The notes beneath the pieces were generated by a model that searched no databases, was not told where the DNA came from, and saw only the letters and a list, made by a program, of their open reading frames with translations. The translations under genes were made by a program, and so were the position numbers. Shown here piece after piece: positions 11,931 through 25,269 of a DNA stretch of 64,000 bases. Source of the DNA: Chrysomallon squamiferum. Lineage: Eukaryota > Mollusca > Gastropoda > Neomphalida > Peltospiridae. The stretch spans positions 17,742,342 through 17,806,341 of the forward strand of contig CM022679.1 in NCBI GenBank assembly GCA_012295275.1, read 5' to 3'. Each line of letters begins with the position of its first letter. Within the stretch, counting starts at the first letter, position 1.

Positions 11931-13620
11931 ATAAATGTAATCAACGATAAGGATTACAAAGACGGTGTTATGTACTTTCTTGTCTGTGGAAAGGTACATA
12001 TCAATTATTAGAAATGTTGTAGATACATGACTATAATATGATTATGTACATTACTGTAATATATTTAGATACCGTTATATACGAAACTGTTATATACGAT
12101 ACTGTAATATTGTTAAATACATAACTTTGTGACGAGGAGAAGTCAAAGACTATGATTACAGCATGATATCACCTATTTATTTTTGCAGGTGATAGAAAAT
12201 AAAACATACTAGTTGATTTGTTCAATCAAACGAATTTTATGAGCCCGTTAATTTGATTTTTTCGAGGAAGTTATTTTAATGTAGGAACTAACATTGCTTG
12301 TTATTAAAATTGACATTCTTTGTACAGAGAAAAGAAAAATATTGGTCAAATGGACGAACAACTTCAGTAGAAAGTTAATAATTATAATAATTACAACAAA
12401 AAATTACTTGTATTATTTTAACATATTAGCGCTTTAAAAATGAATGTTAAATTAGAAACAAAACAAAGACAGCAAATTTAAAAAGAAACACCTCATTTAT
12501 AATGAAAAAATATTTATTACAGTTAATTAAGGAAATGTTTTATTATATAAATAAGCTTCTCGTATCTGGACAGCTTGTTTGGTTTTAACGCGAGTGTAGA
12601 AGGAACTGTTTGAAATCATGTACTTCCTTCATTGGAGATTTACGTCGACAGAAAACATTTACAATAAACACTGATATAACCAGGGTTACAAACTGTGACT
12701 CGTTCTTCATTATGTTCTTAATAAAGATACGCTATCCTGCATTATATTTATATCAGAGGAATCGTTTTTATTTCCAGTTCTTACCGTTTATACAGATATT
12801 TTCTTAAATACTTAAAGACGAGAGTCTTCAGTGAATATTCCAACAACTGGTAAATAGCATGGGCGTACGACCCAGGCTGGCGAGCGCTAAGAAACTGCTC
12901 TCCCACATATGGGCAAAACAACTTGGAAAATTTGGACAGAGCAAAAACATCTGGAATTTCTGTTTTTATCTGAATAAAATTATTGGCAAATCAATTCCTT
13001 TGCCCTGCATAACAAAAGTGTTTCCGTACGGCCACACTACATATGTTGTTTATGATGTTAGATGTGAGCTTGCTATTGGTTTAACTTTTTATATTGAAGT
13101 AACAGTTTTGCGGGTTTTCTCTTGGTAGAATATAAAGGTCGTAAGCATTAATCCTTTCATAAACACTGTTTTGAATATAGATTAATCGAAACAAATTTCG
13201 TAAATAATAAGAAATAACACTTCACATACAAACTTAGTTAAATGACTTGTTTTTATTATTGTTATTGTTGTTGCTTATATGAAACAGTTATCTGTATATG
13301 CGTAACTAGCCTCTGATTCACACTCACCTAGATACTTGAACTAAGTTACTCGTATCCTTTCAAATGTTAGAATAGCGATGTTTATTTGTTAAAATAAAGT
13401 AATAATTATTAATTTCGAATATATATATATATCATTTTTATTCAATGTTATTTTTAGCTTTCGGCATCTCATGTGAAAAACTTATATATAAACTTAAATA
13501 TTAATTTACATAGCGGGTCTGTAAAATTAGACTAAAATGTTCAGGTTTTGTGGGTTGGCGGTAGAACTAAATGATACTGATCTTAAATGAATATGATAGG
13601 AATCCCACTGTGTCCGTAGT
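11928..13620. other. intergenic DNA with a low-confidence small ORF
   Basis: No supported gene. The frame at 12859-13128 (89 codons, starting MGVRPRLASAKKLLSHIW) has a reasonable start context (agcATGG) and a basic N-terminus, but no domain I recognise and no poly(A) signal close behind. Its length is within chance expectation for this amount of DNA. Confidence 0.4.
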
Positions 13621-13628
13621 GGTTTATT

Positions 13629-13772
13629 CGTTCCATAGATTTATTTAACGCTTTTTCTTGTAAGCGTTTTCAATGAAAATAGCGCCGTTAAATCCTAGCG
13701 GTTCAATACAGGCATTTATTCGCAAGCCGTAAAACCGAGGTAGATGCTTCAGGCGGCGGTTATTTCCACCGG
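13629..13772. promoter_or_regulatory. CpG-rich islet
   Basis: About a dozen CpG dinucleotides in roughly 145 bp (GCGCCG, GGCGGCGG, ACCGGC) in a region where CpG is scarce. No open frame or clear splice site accompanies it. It may be a regulatory element or a fragment of a GC-richer transposon. Confidence 0.25.
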
Positions 13773-13779
13773 CATCAGA

Positions 13780-15910
13780 TAATATAAATTTATTTTTTAA
13801 TGATTTTGCACTTAGAAAATCCGTCGTATTTTCTACCTTTAGGCTGATAATCCATGCATATCGGAACGAACTATAACGGTGGTTAAATCTTATAATAAAT
13901 ATTCTTTAACTTACCCATAAGAGAGTGAAAAGAACCTGAAAGAGAATATTTATGAATTATTTCGTATTTTGCTAAAGTTAATTAATTATAAGACTATATT
14001 CCATTTTTATATTTTATTATCATATTAAATAAATTTTGAAATAATCACGGTGATTTATCTTTTTTAAATACTGCCTGATGATATTCTAATTATGTTTTTG
14101 AAAAATGTTTTATGTCGTTGACAGATGGTAAAAATACAAAACCAAATACTGGTTTAGTTTTCGCATTTATTATATCTGTTACACGTGCTTTCTATCCATG
14201 AATCCTTTATACTCATGCATACATTTTCATATGCGCAGTACATTTAGACTAACGGAGCACAGGCATTATGTTCATCTTCCATTATATGCTGTGTTTACAT
14301 ACCCAAGAATTAACATACGTTCATTAAGGCCAGCTATCTCGTAATATACTGATTTTTTCATTAATCTGGGTGCTCGAAATAAGAATATGTCATAGCATAA
14401 AGCTCTGCCCAAAGCGGTGGAAACAATATAAGAAAAAGGTCATCGACTTCAAGCTAATATGTCCTATTTTAAGATTAAATGTGCCGCTGGAGATATGTTA
14501 ATCACTAGTGGTAAAATTGTGTAATAAATCAACCTCTTTATTAACAAAAACAATCCACGTTTGTTGACATGGTAATGACGTATCGTACTTTGTCTCAAAC
14601 GAATGAAAATCTTGCTGTAGTGCTGTGTGCAGTAATAGATTTTATTTCAGAAATGAAGAGTGATGTTTTTGTAAAGATAAAAATTACAGGTGCATCACAA
14701 TAACTATTGTTTCTACAGGTATCATTCACCAATGTTTTTAATTTTTTTTGTTTTTTTATTGTTTTTTTTATACTAAATGATTGGCCAGTGTTCCTCCAGG
14801 TGTCCCACGTATGGTGTTTCAAGTGTCAGTAAAAGGATAAAAATAAGATTGTGTCGCATTGTTATCAACAAGGATCAGTACTGTAAAATATGACAGGGCG
14901 GTATTTTAGAACCTGTTCTTTTTTAATCATTAGCGTCAGCTTATAGAGAGATAAACAATAAACGATGAAGAGTATCGAATTAGAGGTTTATTAAGTTTTT
15001 CCTAACAAATGTATCAGAAGGTAACAATATATGTACATATTTAACTTAAAAATACATTTGTAATTATTATTATAGAACGTTTTAATACTGAAAGCGACTG
15101 ATAAAAAATAGTATGTCAAAATGTGCATTATGAACTATTAAGAAGCGAGGTGAATGCTTAAAGTCAGTACAAAAATAAAAAAAATAGTTATTTTGCTAGA
15201 AGGCGAAAAAAATATTCTTCAAAATGTGTTTATGGAAATGTCTCACTCACCGTTATATTAAAGTGGATTGATAATGAATTATCTGAATGTACAGTCTTTT
15301 TACAATCTCAGTATCAATAATAACATGACTGAACTACCTAATATTAGTTCTATTACGTTTTAGTCAGATGTTTCCGCCCCTATTTCTCATAACAGTAATT
15401 AAGTGTAATGAATTATACATCATCTTAGCAATAAATTACAAAGTAATTAAAATCAAGAGATTGAAGTACGAACATATCAATCATCCATAATCCAAAAGTC
15501 CTTGGATTACATAGACTATTTTAACATTATCATTAGTTCTGATTTTAAACTGATAGTAAAAAGCTAATAAAAATATATACGAGAGAAACACACAACAGCA
15601 GAATACTAAATAGTTTTATTAACAACTTAAAAAATAAACTTGTCAGATCATGTGTTACACCAGATTAAATAAAAGTGAATATGTGTATTGTTAAGTAAAC
15701 AACAACTCACCTGACCTAAGAAAACAAAAGAAATAGAAAAAAAAAACAAGAAAAAAAAAACTTTACGTCACCGACCCAGAAATCTGGCTAGAGATTACCG
15801 GATACATTTATAATTCTATTTATCCACTTCGTACAGAATTAATTTAGAAAATTTATACTTACAAACATATATAAAAAATAATATTAATAGTACAGTAGTA
15901 GTAGCAATAG
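13780..15910. other. intergenic DNA, no gene seen
   Basis: AT-rich sequence with only small chance open frames (for example minus 14595-14822). No element ends, tRNA boxes or conserved domains were recognised. Confidence 0.5.
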
Positions 15911-15913
15911 TAC

Positions 15914-15914
15914 A

Positions 15915-15981
<67 letters not shown>

Positions 15982-15990
15982 ATAATAATA
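15914..15990. repeat. (AGC)n(AGT)n(AAT)n compound trinucleotide repeat
   Basis: About 9 AGC units, then about 13 AGT units, then AAT. The overlapping poly-Thr/poly-Ala and poly-Tyr/poly-Cys minus-strand frames are translations of this tract. Confidence 0.97.
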
Positions 15991-16677
15991 AAAATAATCA
16001 GAATAACATAAAGCAAACCACGTCAGTTTTAATAAATATCTACATTCGAGGTAATGGTGAACGCAATTAAGGAATGGTGGATGCAAAAAGTGAAAACAGT
16101 ATTTGTACAGAAGGTCACTTAAAGAATAACAATCACCTCACTCGACCTTCAAAAATGGCACAGAACCATTTTTCTTTTCAAAATTTTAAATTATCATAAT
16201 ATTTTATACAGTTAAAGCATGGAACACATTTTGCTCTGCCATGATGTTTGGAAAGGGCTACCCCTTTATCAAATATTTTCTGTGAAGGGTACAGTTAGAA
16301 ACAGTTAGAAAACCTCTGGTTTATATCAATAAAATCGATTCTGACTTTGTTTGTAATTGCTACTAGCCGAATAAAACAACTCTACCTAATTGGTCTGTAA
16401 CTTGCATATGTAGTAAAAGTTTGCATGACTATGTTTCGAAATATCTGATTTGTGTTATAGGCGTATTCTATTGTTTGTTTTTAGATAAAATAAGTACGTG
16501 ATGTGAATATAAAGAGAAGAGAGAGATACGAAGGGTATAAAATATGAAATAAAATGTTCATAATAATTCCTGTTTATACACGTGTGTATGAATGTGTATG
16601 TGCAAATACACAAATTATACGTATATATATATATATAAATACACAGCACACATGTATATATTGGTTTCTATGGCCTA

Positions 16678-16860
16678 AATCGCAGCCAGCGACTCTCTTC
16701 AGTCATTTCAATGTCAGACGTGTTAAAATATGTCTCGTCACTGCGCGACAGATATCCGCAGTATACTACGTCAATTTATCACCGGCAGTGACGTAAGATC
16801 TTGGTAACCTAAAACCATTATGACACAGCCGTGTCGATTTTATTGTTTCCTTGGTAGCGA
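16678..16860. promoter_or_regulatory. CpG-rich islet with CRE-like sites
   Basis: A cluster of about a dozen CpGs with TACGTCAA (about 16766) and TGACGTAA (about 16788), both close to the cAMP-response/ATF consensus. It stands out from the AT-rich flanks. No exon or TATA arrangement was recognised. Confidence 0.3.
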
Positions 16861-17403
16861 AATGTGTTTTCTGCCTGAATAATTCTAAATATGTCGCCTG
16901 GTTGTGGTGTCTTTTAGACAGATATGTATGAACAAACAATCATTTTTGGCATATGATTTATCAGGATCAATCGGTCCCTTTTTCATATTAACGTATTGCA
17001 TATATATGACTTTAACCTGTCACGGTTGTTTCACGTTTCTCGTCATTTTAGATTATTTATTTCATTTTGTTTCATTCTTTATTCCTTTGTTTATTTATTT
17101 ATTATCTTTTTAGTTGTCAAATTACTAATCATTCTGAATGTTTGTCTATTCAGTTTTGAACCAGTCTACTAAAATTCAATTGCATGTTAACGAAGTCGTG
17201 GGTGTGAATATGAAAAAGGAACTGCAACAGTTAAAACTGCAAGGATAACATTTATTTTTAACTATTTTTTACACATGATTGTTTTGCCACGTTCCATGAA
17301 TACTTAATCGATTTATACAAATTAAATATTTCTTTAACATATAGTTTAATATTCATGAGATATTTATGCACACAAAACAGCCTTTTCGTAATATCATAAG
17401 CCT

Positions 17404-17616
17404 TTTTTTTTTTATAGATATAAAGCGGATATGATATTTGATAAATATAATATTCATACGTCTGTCATTATGTGCTATATTACATGAAATGAAGATAGAA
17501 AAAAACATAGGTCTATGTCACAAAACAGAATAGGCTTAATTAAAAGGATGAAATTTTAAACATATATTAAATTTATCGATTTGCTATTAATAATTAACTT
17601 ATTCTCTGCGATTACA
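17404..17616 (+). repeat. dispersed repeat family 1, copy A
   Basis: About 200 bp closely matching 23992-24205 in the same orientation. Shared blocks include gataaatataatattcatac, cagaataggcttaattaaaa and tatcgatttgctattaataa. This copy runs directly into (AC)n(AG)n at 17617; copy B likewise ends in CA- and GA-rich DNA. This suggests an unclassified short element with a microsatellite-forming 3' tail. Confidence 0.82.
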
Positions 17617-17620
17617 TACA

Positions 17621-17714
<94 letters not shown>
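17617..17714. repeat. (AC)11(AG)38 microsatellite
   Basis: AC units followed by about 38 uninterrupted AG units, attached to the end of dispersed repeat copy A. The Arg-Glu frame across it is not a gene. Confidence 0.97.
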
Positions 17715-17717
<3 letters not shown>

Positions 17718-17893
17718 TCACAGTGACGTGGTCCCCACTTACAACTTTATATGTCAGTTTAGAACATTTTACTTGTATTCATTTTATATATATTTCCAAA
17801 TGCCCAAACAACTGAATTTTCCAAAATGTCTTTTGATCTGTATAATTATGGCTTCCACAGTGATCAGTAAGAAAATGTTTAGCTTTGTGTAGG

Positions 17894-17894
<1 letters not shown>

Positions 17895-17924
<30 letters not shown>
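17895..17924. repeat. poly(T) run of about 30
   Basis: Uninterrupted T30, possibly the A-tail of a minus-strand retroposed copy, though no body could be defined. Confidence 0.9.
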
Positions 17925-17925
<1 letters not shown>

Positions 17926-18636
17926 TATCGATTCAATATCAGAAGACGACTATCATCGATGCTAAAAAGATGATATATAATATATATTTGAAATATATAA
18001 GAAATTAATTAGTATTAGTCCAATGTTAATTTATTATTCTGATTAACAGTAAAAAAAGGAAAAATATTTCTTTCAAACACATTTCTAAAAAAAGTGGGAT
18101 TAAGTCGCTGTTTCTGATTAAACAATGCAGTGAGATGAAAATTAGGCACATCTAAAATTATGCATTGAACATCACTTTTACACAGAATATAATATTTATT
18201 GCAGAATATATTATTTATTACTTTTGTTAAGCTAAACCCAGTTAAACAAAACGAATGTAATGAACATTGAACAAATGATTATTTTGATTTTTGTTTCTAT
18301 TATTACTATTTTTAATATGAAATATATAAAAGAGAAAATGATCCACTTATCTAGTCTGAAACACTAACTTTCTAACTTCGAATAACGGTAACGTTAAATG
18401 GTAGACGTGAACAGTGTGTGAAAAGAAAGAGAAACATAATACCAAACATACAAAAAACAAAAACAAACCAAACATTGTAATTTTAAATTAATAAAGAACT
18501 CTAATACATATTTTTCATTTTAACTGCAGCTATTATTAATATTATTATTGTTGTTCTTGTTGTCTTTCTTCTAACGTTCTTAGCCAAAAGGAGACGGGTT
18601 TAATGTACTACTACCACTTCTACTATTTCTACTACT

Positions 18637-18695
<59 letters not shown>

Positions 18696-18710
18696 ATAAT
18701 AATAATAATA
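18637..18710. repeat. (ACT)n(AAT)n trinucleotide repeat
   Basis: About 18 ACT units followed by AAT units, preceded by a degenerate ACT region from 18605. Confidence 0.95.
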
Positions 18711-19139
18711 TCACAGTAGTATTTATGAAAGAAATATATAAATAAATCTATTATCATGAACAGTCGATGACATTTAATACTGAGAAGCATTAAACAGGTA
18801 ATTTGCAGATGTATATAAAATCATTAATTTTAAGTGAAATTTAGAAAATAAATAATTGAAAAACAACAAGAACAATTATAAAAATCCAGTCAAATTAACC
18901 AATATTCCATTCCAAATAAGTGCACATACACTAAGCATCATAAATGTAAATTTAGAGGGGGGGAGTAAAAAAAACAACAAAAAAACCAAACAAAAAACAC
19001 CGGACAACTAAATAACTAAATAAATAAATAAAAATAAAAATACATCACAAAACAAATCAAATGGATAAAACATATAACTCATATAACTCATGAACACACC
19101 CAAATAAAATTTATTATTTCTGTATCGTCGCTATTATAT

Positions 19140-19345
19140 ACTAGTGATATTTTACGCTGCTAAAGCGATGTTGTTTCCGATGCTATAATGAAATGTTACG
19201 GAAGTATTACTTTATTCTTACACGGAAATGCAGTCTTACTTGAATCACCTGTCATGTAAACGGTGTTAATGTCATTTTATATGACGTATGAAGCCACTTT
19301 GCTAACGTCACAGCATTGTTCTCTGTACGTTTTGTAATGTACATT
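19140..19345. other. less AT-rich segment with two ACGT-core motifs
   Basis: TGACGTAT near 19281 and AACGTCAC near 19304 lie in a stretch with more G+C than its flanks. There is no open frame, TATA arrangement or splice site to support more than a possible regulatory role. Confidence 0.2.
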
Positions 19346-19590
19346 GATGTTTCCCTAAATACCGGGAAAATGTACTAAATAATCCTCATATTCAAACTGA
19401 ACAAACAGTTAATTTAACAATGTAATAATAACACCACATATACTGTAAAAGCATCAGCAACAACAACAATGATAATAATTATTATTTTTGCCATTATTAT
19501 TAGCACATACCGTCTTACACACAGAGACACTCATACACTTTCTTATATTATCATACCCTAAAAAATACTTTACAAACTGTTTATTTAATA

Positions 19591-19640
<50 letters not shown>
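19591..19640. repeat. (ATT)n microsatellite
   Basis: About 16 ATT units. The overlapping poly-Leu and poly-Asn frames are repeat translations. Confidence 0.95.
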
Positions 19641-20416
19641 GTTTTAAATTTAATTACCGTAGTCATTTCTCTTTGCTTTCTTCATTTGAAGAAAAAAAAC
19701 TTATTAGTTATCTAAAAGATAGTTTTCATTGTCTAATAAGAAAAGGATTCTTTCATTTTAAGCTTAAAGTCATTTAAAGTCATATAAAATTGACCCGTAC
19801 TCATAGCTTTGTCCAGCAACATCCCCAAAAATTGGAATCTGCAAAAAAGTTCTAGAGACAAGAGAAGACTAACCAAAATGGGCCACTGATTTCTCTGCGA
19901 TGTGTCATTGCCTGTCCAGCATTCTGAACAAGCATTTCATTCCCTTCATCTCGTTTACTAGCGGGATAATGCCTATGTTAATTCTGCTAAATCAGTAATT
20001 TTTTTTCTCTAAAATAATAAAAATCAGATTGTACTGGCCTGGAGAAGAATTGTGAAAAATAATAATTTTCAAAAACAAAAATTCACCATTTACAGGAATT
20101 TCAAAAGAATGGAACAAACTGAAACCTTCATTGTTGAAGGTTTTTTACAGTATGTCTGATTAACGCAATTAAAATGCAATAATAAAGCTTTAAATATTGA
20201 CTTTTAGTTTTCATTAAATATAAATTTTGTTTTCAAAAAGTATAAAATATTAAATATATTTTTATTTATTAAATTATTTAAAATATACGTTTTATGTTAA
20301 GTAAAACACATTTTTCTCATGGTGTATGTATGTGAGTGCATAAATGTATGTACTTGTAATTTTGTATATGTATGTGTACGAATGTGCATATGTTTGTGTG
20401 TGTGTATATGTGTGTA

Positions 20417-21122
20417 CAGTATTCCCTCGCTATTCGCGGGGGTTACGTTCTTTACCCCCCCGCGAATAGCGAAAAACCGCGAATATTGGATGCAGTTTTA
20501 AAACGTCTATTATGAGATTATATACGGTACTAAATGCTTCCCAAACATTTTCTAAAGACACTCTTACTCATTAATACAGTAATAATGTAGTAATATTGCA
20601 TGCAGTTATGTATTTCACTAATGTAGTAATGATAATGTAAACACATTTTAATTTTGTACTGAAACAATATTTTAATCAGAAAGAAACGTAAGTACATGAG
20701 GACAGTAACACCGCATAGCATAGTTACCCATACAGTATTACTGCACCGTAAAGTCATTTTCTATGCGTACAACATATGTATTAGAATTGACAGAAAGTGG
20801 AACAAATTTAAAGGCAAAACAGACAGATAAATACAGTACGCACAGTTCAGGTAATAATATGCAATTAAAAACATTATTAATACACGGTCACAAAAACTAT
20901 GCACTGTATATACAGTGTATGCATTTATAAAAAAAATACGTACTGTATTGCAATAATAACTGAAAAAATTTGATATTGTTTGTGCGGTTTACCGAGCATT
21001 TGTTTTTATGACGTTATGACGCTAGCCTGGTATACCAGCATACGATGCGATAGGGTTAAGAGCCTAACCCGCGAATATGCGGGGCCGCGAATGGGGAACC
21101 GCGTATAGGTGAGGGTATACTG
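20417..21122. mobile_element. Tigger/pogo-like non-autonomous element (706 bp)
   Basis: The left end is CAGTATTCCCTCGCTATTCG and the right end, read on the minus strand, starts CAGTATACCCTCACCTATAC. TA dinucleotides flank both ends (20415-20416 and 21123-21124), as expected of the Tc1/mariner-pogo superfamily. The left arm folds on itself: 20427-20442 pairs perfectly with 20457-20472 (16 bp, 14-nt loop). The right arm also has repeated GCGAAT and CGCGG words. No transposase is recognisable inside, so this is a deletion derivative or MITE. Confidence 0.85.
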
Positions 21123-21782
21123 TATATGTATTTGCAATAAATATAATGATGTTTATATAATTCCATAAACGTCAAGTAGTTCGTGAAACTGTTGTCTCCC
21201 ATTTGTTACACGTCTCGTTACATAGTTAGCTTAGGGATTAATTAAGAAAATCGTATTTAAAAAAACCCAAAAAGTATTCGAATAGTAAGAATGTACCATA
21301 ACCAATACACCTGACAGACAGACATGAACATATCTTTATTTTCACTGCATCAGAAATACAATCAGATTTTTTATATTAACAATGCTAAGCTCACACAGAC
21401 AATGCTGAAAAAAAAAAACATCTGATGCTATTTTAATAAAATTATCGATTTACAATTTTTATCTTTCGTAAGTTTTTTTTATTATTTTGAAATCTTTTAT
21501 TTGCATGAACCGCTGCACTATAGGAATAAAAACTGGATATACGGTTATATTATGCATAAGCCTGTGTAATATATGAATGTTGTTCATCTTGATACAGTTA
21601 CATTTATATATCACGAATGAAAGATTAATGTTATTTATTTAATTACGGACCAAAGGATTTTTGTTTTTGTAATTGTATAACGTAACAGATGTGTTTTGTT
21701 GAATTCATGAATATTTTGCATACGCTTAAACACTGCTTTTAAATATAGATATACATATACATATATACATATACATACATAC

Positions 21783-21785
<3 letters not shown>

Positions 21786-21877
<92 letters not shown>
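21786..21877. repeat. (GA)46 microsatellite
   Basis: Perfect GA tract. The Arg-Glu open frame over it is not a gene. Confidence 0.97.
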
Positions 21878-21878
<1 letters not shown>

Positions 21879-22098
21879 GCTTTTGTATATGTATTATTAT
21901 CTAATTGACCTAGATTTCATTCATTTTTATTTAATAGTACACAAAATTAAATATATATATTTTGTAATATTAAAACATCTATAAATTTAAAAATTAGCTT
22001 TATATTGGATTTTTCAAAGTGAAAATAGTTTTGTTAAGTTTATTGTGTGGCTGTGTGTGTATGTATGCGTGTGCCTATGTTTATATATATATGTGTAT

Positions 22099-22118
22099 GT
22101 GTGTGTGTGTGTGTGTGT
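22099..22118. repeat. (TG)n microsatellite
   Basis: About 10 TG units within a broader TG-rich stretch from 22045 to 22130, followed by a short (AAT)n run to 22168. Confidence 0.85.
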
Positions 22119-22260
22119 GATTGTGTCTGTGTAAAAAAAAAATTAAAATAATAATAATAATAATAATAAATAAATTTAAAAAAACACAATAATAAAACTA
22201 ATATACAGACTAGCATGCACACAGAACACAGACAAGAGTTCACACAAACGTACCTATAAG

Positions 22261-22877
22261 CACACACACAAACACACACATACACTTAAAACACACACGC
22301 ACTTAACACACACACACACTTAACACACACACAGACACTTAACACACTTAACACATACGCATACACTTAACACACACACACTTAACACACACACATATAC
22401 TTAACACACACACACTTAACACACTTAACACATACGCATACACTTAACACACACACAGACACTAACATACACACACACTTAACACACTTAACACATACGC
22501 ATACACTTAACACACACACAGACACTAACATACACACACACTTAACACACTTAACACAAACGCATACACTTAACACACACACACACTTAACACACACACA
22601 GACATTTAACACACACACACTTAACACATACGCATACACTTAACACACACACAGACACTAACATACACACACACTTAACACACATAGACACTTAACACAC
22701 ACACACACACTTAACACACACAGAGACACTTAACACACACTTAAGACACAAACACGTAACACACCCACTTAACACACACACTTAACACACACACACTTAA
22801 CACACACAGTCACTTAACACACACAGTCACTTAACACACACACACAACATATACATACACACACTTAACACACACAA
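22261..22877. repeat. CTTAACAC(AC)n minisatellite with 63-bp higher-order period
   Basis: More than 25 copies of CTTAACAC spaced by variable (AC)n. Between about 22395 and 22600 a 63-bp unit containing acacatacgcatacacttaa and acagacactaacatacac recurs, which in the minus frame gives a 21-residue Cys/Val-rich repeat. The minus-strand frame 22382-22639 is this repeat and not a real protein. Confidence 0.92.
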
Positions 22878-23991
22878 CTATATATATATATATATACATG
22901 CATACATACACACACATACGTGTAATCTCAGACTGATTTGCCTTACTCAGAGTGACCCAATTTGATACCCATGAATCTCGTGACTCTTTTGGGAAATAAG
23001 TAACAAAAAACCTCTTTAAACTGTCACGATAGTAAAGAAAAGAAACCATGTTCAATGGGTGTATTTTTAGGCAGTCGTGAATACGTCATGATGAGACATA
23101 CGATGATCGTGTCCAAAAAAGAAAAAAAAAAAAGAAAAGAAAAAAATTACTGAGGCGATGTATACAGCACTGCTGTCAATTTCGAGACAAAAAAAAAACA
23201 ATGTGCTATAATAGTCGTGTGACTGTATAATGCAACATTACCATAGTATTTTTTTAGAATTATACAAGTGGATCGTATTTCTTTTTAATTGTCAATAGGC
23301 TATATTTTGTTTTTCTTCTGGAATTTTTCTTTTGTTGTTTCACTCCAAAATTTGTAAATCCGCAAGTATGCCATAATGACCAAAAACTATAAAATTATTC
23401 TTCATTACTCTTATATGTCATCCTGCTCCTCGTAACTCTCTCAGCCTCAGCTAATCAATTATACTCCGAGCTATCATACAACTCACTATCAGATGTCAGT
23501 TCAAGCTAAGAAACTATTACATAATCCCAGTCAACATACAAAACGTGCAAAATGCACATCTTCTCAAAAAGTTCATCTACCCGAATCACAGACTTCATCA
23601 CGTCCTTCATATGTGAAAATATTTGATTCTCTATATTCCAGTCTGTACCAAAGCAAAGTTATACTACATAGAGTAAATAAGCTTTTATTATCTACTAAAA
23701 TATTCATTTCAACCATAGACATCTTGTAAGAACAATTCTTAGGCTTATAAATTTTTCAGAGAATAAAACAAAACTAATTTGTTTCTAAAGAATCTTATTG
23801 GTGACTTATTCTGAGAATGATACAAGTTAAGAAACAGGAATACAGAAGAAGGAAAAAAAAGAAGAAGAAGAAAAAACATTTACCACAAAATTAGCAACAT
23901 GTAGAGATTGTGGTGAGAGAGAGAAAGAGAGGTTGAGCAGTCTCACCCCTTTCTGTGTTTATATTCACTAGTCGCTCATATTACCATAAAA

Positions 23992-24205
23992 TATTTTTTT
24001 TTTATAAATACACAGAACAAATTTGATAAATATAATATTCATACATCTGTCATTGTGTGTTATATTACATGAAAGGAAGATAGAAAAAAACCACACATAG
24101 GTACTATGTCACAAAGCAGAATAGGCTTAATTAAAAGGATATTATATATATTAAAGTTATCGATTTGCTATTAATAATTTATTTATTTACTAATGCGATC
24201 ACACA
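23992..24205 (+). repeat. dispersed repeat family 1, copy B
   Basis: Direct-orientation match to 17404-17616, with small indels such as an extra CACA before the cataggt block. It is followed by ACACACATACAG and then purine-rich GAAAGAGAGAG, paralleling the AC/AG tail of copy A. Confidence 0.82.
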
Positions 24206-24351
24206 CATACAGATATCAAGAGAAAGAAAGAGAGAGAGAGAAAGACCGACATATACACCCCCAACAAGATGTTAAAGAAAGAAGAAAATGAAAGCATAAA
24301 TATATTTAGCACGAGATTAGTGTCATATAGGTATATCATGCCAGATATGTG

Positions 24352-24355
<4 letters not shown>

Positions 24356-24446
<91 letters not shown>
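24356..24446. repeat. (GA)45 microsatellite
   Basis: Perfect GA tract about 150 bp beyond dispersed repeat copy B. The Leu-Ser minus-strand frame over it is not a gene. Confidence 0.97.
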
Positions 24447-24448
<2 letters not shown>

Positions 24449-24900
24449 GTTGAACATTCATTGGTCACTGAGGCTATCATAAAAAATATTTTGCCTAATG
24501 GATGTCACTAAAATCTATAATTTATTACGTTTTAAACTGCACTACATAATTATGGAAAACTGTTTACTATAAATAAAACGTCGTGAAATTAAACACGTTT
24601 ATAGACATATAATATTGTATGGATACGAATAATATATAAACGTTATAAACAATTATGACATATACATAGTTTTTATATATTATTTGTGAATTATGTTTGT
24701 GAATGCACAAATAGTATAAAACATAATATCACAAATAATTTATAAGCTTATTATTTAAACAAAGAGATTTAAGATCTGAAATTATCCGCACTGCATGCTT
24801 TCCCACCAGAGACTTATTATACATTTTTATTCAAATATTATAAATATAGTTTCCCTTTGTTAACAGTTTTATACTGACGTGCATACACATACATAGACAC

Positions 24901-24928
24901 ATACACACAAACACACACACACAAACAA

Positions 24929-25003
<75 letters not shown>
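24901..25003. repeat. (CA)n then (CT)36 microsatellite
   Basis: A CA-rich stretch followed by a perfect CT tract from 24931. This is the reverse strand of the AG tracts elsewhere in the window. Confidence 0.97.
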
Positions 25004-25006
<3 letters not shown>

Positions 25007-25269
25007 AGGCATAAACACGCCCCCAACACATTGGCACTGACATAAATACATTTATAAACGTGCCATATTTACATACTTCACACTAATACAAACACATATC
25101 GATACATATAAATATATATGGAAATATATATAAAACCACGCTCAGGAAGTCACAGTATATGTATATAGGTTGTGTGTATTGGTATGTGTGTGTGTTTGGG
25201 TGTTTGTACTACACCCGCATACACCCGTCGCACATATACACTCACTCATTCACACAGAAGTTCTTATTG

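Noticed and set aside
11714-12011. Open frames on both strands with long Arg-Glu or Leu-Ser runs (also at 17581, 21784, 24199 and 24838)
   Set aside because: They translate (AG)n or (CT)n microsatellites and have no unique sequence with a recognised domain.
22382-22639. Cys/Val repeat protein on the minus strand
   Set aside because: Direct translation of the 63-bp minisatellite.
22261-22877. CRISPR-like or telomere-like array
   Set aside because: Spacing units are (AC)n and not unique spacers, and the motif is not a telomeric hexamer; the context is eukaryotic.
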